A stretch of 64,000 bases of DNA, from assembly GCA_947646415.1 (NCBI GenBank), contig CANSGN010000007.1, positions 1-64,000 of the forward strand, given 5' to 3'. Within the stretch, counting starts at the first letter, position 1. Each line of letters begins with the position of its first letter. The DNA comes from an uncultured Clostridia bacterium. Its GTDB lineage: Bacteria > Bacillota > Clostridia > Christensenellales > UBA3700. A model generated the notes under the pieces. That model made no database searches. It worked only from the letters and a program-made list of their open reading frames with translations, and had not been told where the DNA came from. Made by a program: the position numbers and the translations under genes. This document shows positions 61,684 through 64,000 of this stretch, piece after piece.

Positions 61684-63315
61684 ATGGAAAAATCGACAAA
61701 TTTTATTGAAGATATTATAAATAATGACTTGGAGAGCGGTAAACACAGTGAAATTATAACCAGATTTCCGCCGGAGCCAAACGGATACTTACATATTGGT
61801 CATGCAAAAAGCCTTTGCATAAACTTTGGTATGAAGGAAAAATACCATGGTAAGTGCAACCTTAGATATGACGATACAAACCCTGCAAAGGAAGATGTGG
61901 AATATGTAGACAGCATAAAAAAAGACATAGAGTGGCTTGGTTTTAAATGGGATGAAGAGCTTTATGCTTCTGACTATTTTGACAGAATGTACGAATGTGC
62001 TATTTTGCTTATTAAAAAAGGCTTGGCGTTTGTTTGTGATATGACAGGCGACGAAATAAGGGAGAATAGGGGTACGCTAACAACCCCTGGTAAAAATTCC
62101 CCTTATCGCGATAGGAGCATAGATGAAAACTTGGATTTGTTCCAACGTATGAAAGAGGGCGAGTTTGCCGATGGTAGCAAAGTGCTGAGGGCAAAAATAG
62201 ATATGGCAAGCCCTAATATCAATATGCGTGACCCTATTATTTATCGTATTTTGCGCGAAACACATCACAGGACAGGGGATAAATGGTGCATTTACCCAAT
62301 GTACGATTTTGCTCATCCTTTGGAAGATGCGTTTGAGGGTATAACTCACAGTATTTGTACTTTGGAGTTTGAGGACCACAGACCGCTTTATGATTGGGTA
62401 AAAATTAATTGCGGTTTTGACCCGGGACCAAGACAAATCGAGTTTGCAAGACTTAATATGAATAGGACTATAATGTCCAAAAGATATTTGAAAAAGCTTG
62501 TTGATACAGGCTTTGTGGATGGTTGGTCTGACCCAAGAATGCCTACCTTGAGCGGTATGAGGGAGCGTGGCTATCCTGCCGAGGCAATAAGGGACTTTTG
62601 CGAAAGAGTAGGTGTTGCAAAGGCAAACAGCGAAGTTAATACTGCAATGCTTGAGTTTTGCGTAAGGGAAAACCTTAATGCCAATGCAGATAGAGCAATG
62701 GTTGTAAAAGACCCTATCAAAATGATTATTGAGGGTGTTGACGAAGAAGTGTATGAGGTGGAAAACAACCCTAACGCGGAAGATAAGCAATACCATAAAG
62801 TTACATTTAGCAACCAAGTGTTTATCGAGCGTGATGACTTTATGATTGACCCACCGCCTAAATACAAAAGACTTGTTGTTGGCGGCAGCGTAAGGTTAAG
62901 AAATTCATATATCGTTCAATATAAGAGCCATGTATGCGACAGTAACGGCAATGTGGAAAGTGTTACTGTGCAAATTATACCTGATAGCAAAAGCGGCGGC
63001 GTAAATGCAGGAATGAAAGTAAAGGGCGTTATTCAATGGGTAAATGCCAAAGACTATGTTTCTTGTGTGTTGCACGAGTATGACTATTTGCTTATGGATG
63101 GCGATGGGGACTTTAATGACAGGTTAAACCCTAATTCGCACATTGTTTTTGAAAATGCAGTAGCGGAAAGCAGCTTGAAAAACGCTAAGCCTTATGACAG
63201 ATTTCAATTTATGCGAATCGGTTATTACAGCGCAAAAGGTAACTATGGTAAGGATGGTAAATACGAGTTTAATCGTATAGTTTCTCTAAAAGATAGTTTT
63301 AATATAAATAAATAA
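61684..63315 (+). CDS. glnS: glutaminyl-tRNA synthetase
   Basis: Class I synthetase. FPPEPNGYLHIGHAKSL has the HIGH motif, MSKRYLKKL the KMSKS loop. RYDDTNPAKED marks GlnRS/GluRS; the C-terminal two-beta-barrel domain (FSNQVFIERDDFMIDPPPKYKRL and VTVQIIPDSKSGG) marks it as GlnRS. 543 residues. Direct charging of tRNA-Gln is uncommon among Firmicutes, most of which use GatCAB; transfer in an ancestor is likely. Confidence 0.95.
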   Translation: MEKSTNFIEDIINNDLESGKHSEIITRFPPEPNGYLHIGHAKSLCINFGMKEKYHGKCNLRYDDTNPAKEDVEYVDSIKKDIEWLGFKWDEELYASDYFDRMYECAILLIKKGLAFVCDMTGDEIRENRGTLTTPGKNSPYRDRSIDENLDLFQRMKEGEFADGSKVLRAKIDMASPNINMRDPIIYRILRETHHRTGDKWCIYPMYDFAHPLEDAFEGITHSICTLEFEDHRPLYDWVKINCGFDPGPRQIEFARLNMNRTIMSKRYLKKLVDTGFVDGWSDPRMPTLSGMRERGYPAEAIRDFCERVGVAKANSEVNTAMLEFCVRENLNANADRAMVVKDPIKMIIEGVDEEVYEVENNPNAEDKQYHKVTFSNQVFIERDDFMIDPPPKYKRLVVGGSVRLRNSYIVQYKSHVCDSNGNVESVTVQIIPDSKSGGVNAGMKVKGVIQWVNAKDYVSCVLHEYDYLLMDGDGDFNDRLNPNSHIVFENAVAESSLKNAKPYDRFQFMRIGYYSAKGNYGKDGKYEFNRIVSLKDSFNINK

Positions 63316-63400
63316 TAAAAATAATGTATCTATAAAAAAGCAATTTGATTTAATCATTTTTATTTTATTTGATAACATTACAAAAGGATAAGGTGTATTT

Positions 63401-64000
63401 ATGCAAAAAGCTAAAAAATATCTTACAATCTCTGCATTTGTTTTGCCGTGCGTTATTTTAGCTGCTTGGTTGTTGTATTTGTGCTTTATGGCAAGTGAAG
63501 TCGCAGTGCATTTTGACATCGAAGGTCAAGTCACAAGATTCGGCAGTAAATATGAGTATTTGGTTGTAGCTGGATTATTTTATATTTTTCCGTTAATTAT
63601 GGCAATTATTTTCCATAAAGTAAAAATGAGTGACAATTTAAGATTGGTTGGTTTGAGCAGCTCTGTTGTTATGTCAGTGGCATTTTTGGCGGTAAGTATA
63701 TACTTTTTTGTCATAGTTACTCAAAAAAGTGTTTCCTTGATTTTGTTATTTGAAAATAGGATATCATTTATATTGACTTTGATGGGGGCTTTGTTTGTGA
63801 TTTTGTCGCACATTTTGCCTTTTGTTTATAACAGGGAAAGACTTAAAAATGAAATTGCTAAAAAGTATGCTGTAATAATAGATATATTAATCGGTGTATG
63901 CGGTTTTGTGATAATGTTAGGTACACTTTTGCTGAACAATTACTATTCTTTTATAGTGTTCTTTTTGAGCATTTTGGTTGCAATAGCAATTTGGTATATC
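63401..64000 (+). CDS. DUF1648/SdpI-like membrane protein (partial, cut by window end)
   Basis: An open frame from ATG 63401 to the window end with no stop. RBS AAGGATAAGG. Residues 8-25 form a first helix, then EVAVHFDIEGQVTRFGSKYE, which is the DUF1648 signature (usually PxHxxxxGxxdxxgsk), then further helices. SdpI-type proteins give immunity to a killing peptide in B. subtilis, but most DUF1648 proteins are uncharacterised. At least 200 residues. Confidence 0.75.
   Translation, partial: MQKAKKYLTISAFVLPCVILAAWLLYLCFMASEVAVHFDIEGQVTRFGSKYEYLVVAGLFYIFPLIMAIIFHKVKMSDNLRLVGLSSSVVMSVAFLAVSIYFFVIVTQKSVSLILLFENRISFILTLMGALFVILSHILPFVYNRERLKNEIAKKYAVIIDILIGVCGFVIMLGTLLLNNYYSFIVFFLSILVAIAIWYI

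Noticed and set aside
62077..62817. 246-residue minus-strand frame inside glnS
   Set aside because: Antisense of conserved GlnRS sequence; no start signals.

Overview
The window is AT-rich, densely coded DNA from a low-GC anaerobic Gram-positive bacterium. It looks like an uncultured, spore-forming or spore-ancestral Clostridia, probably gut-associated. The grounds are a Spo0A-type regulator with a cluster of 0A boxes, [FeFe]-hydrogenase maturases HydE/HydG/HydF, formate-tetrahydrofolate ligase, a V-type ATPase operon, many Gram-positive lipoproteins, a GH95 fucosidase and a sulfatase. No phage, transposase, tRNA or CRISPR array was recognised. Taxonomy is inferred from gene content only.

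Layout. 1-94: 3' end of a 5S rRNA gene and its terminator. 219-3710: an McrBC restriction pair whose McrB carries an EVE/PUA-like domain inserted inside the AAA+ domain. 3729-4697: an XRE repressor divergent from an acidic lipoprotein, with two identical-architecture operators. 4984-8929: a membrane-anchored DUF1508 protein, a ZIP transporter, Sua5/TsaC and an arginine/tyrosine phosphatase. 9004-18322: rpiB followed by a nine-gene V-ATPase operon (G/H-I-K-E-C-F-A-B-D) whose K subunit has the Na+-binding residues. 18417-22349: surface dockerin protein 1 behind a conserved leader with an apparent invertible promoter. 22549-30035: a lipoprotein, a tiny protein with 19 Cys in 69 residues, glycyl-tRNA synthetase, GH95 and an SNF2 helicase. 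30177-33282: a MacB-like ABC transporter. 33560-34691: an atypical Spo0A (Asp to Glu at the phospho-acceptor site). 34851-37175: leader copy 2 and dockerin protein 2. 37280-40238: PlsC, a YgjP-like peptidase, a PQ-loop membrane protein and an unknown membrane protein. 40328-46390: a cobalamin-riboswitch-controlled operon with DUF4430 (transcobalamin-like) lipoproteins and a complete ECF transporter. 46463-51844: a 2-hydroxyacid dehydrogenase, TrmB and HydE-HydG-HydF. 52075-53841: an unknown membrane protein. 53903-56232: dockerin protein 3 and leader copy 3, inverted. 56288-63315: sulfatase, M28 peptidase lipoprotein, DUF1858 protein, Fhs and GlnRS. 63401-end: a DUF1648 membrane protein cut by the window edge.

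The most interesting signal is the element present three times, each time just upstream of a dockerin-type surface protein. In every copy two 27-bp inverted sites flank exactly 123 bp. The sites consist of 9-bp arms around a 9-bp asymmetric core. The core sequence differs in copy 2 but changes together in both of its sites. The 123-bp segment carries a good promoter (TTGACA-N18-TAWAAT) that points AWAY from the surface gene in all three copies; flipping the segment would aim it at the gene's RBS. This is the architecture of a phase-variable invertible promoter, here shown OFF at all three loci. No recombinase is encoded in the window. Proteins 2 and 3 have near-identical ends and divergent middles and lie as inverted repeats around about 17 kb, so a second, larger shuffling mechanism is possible.
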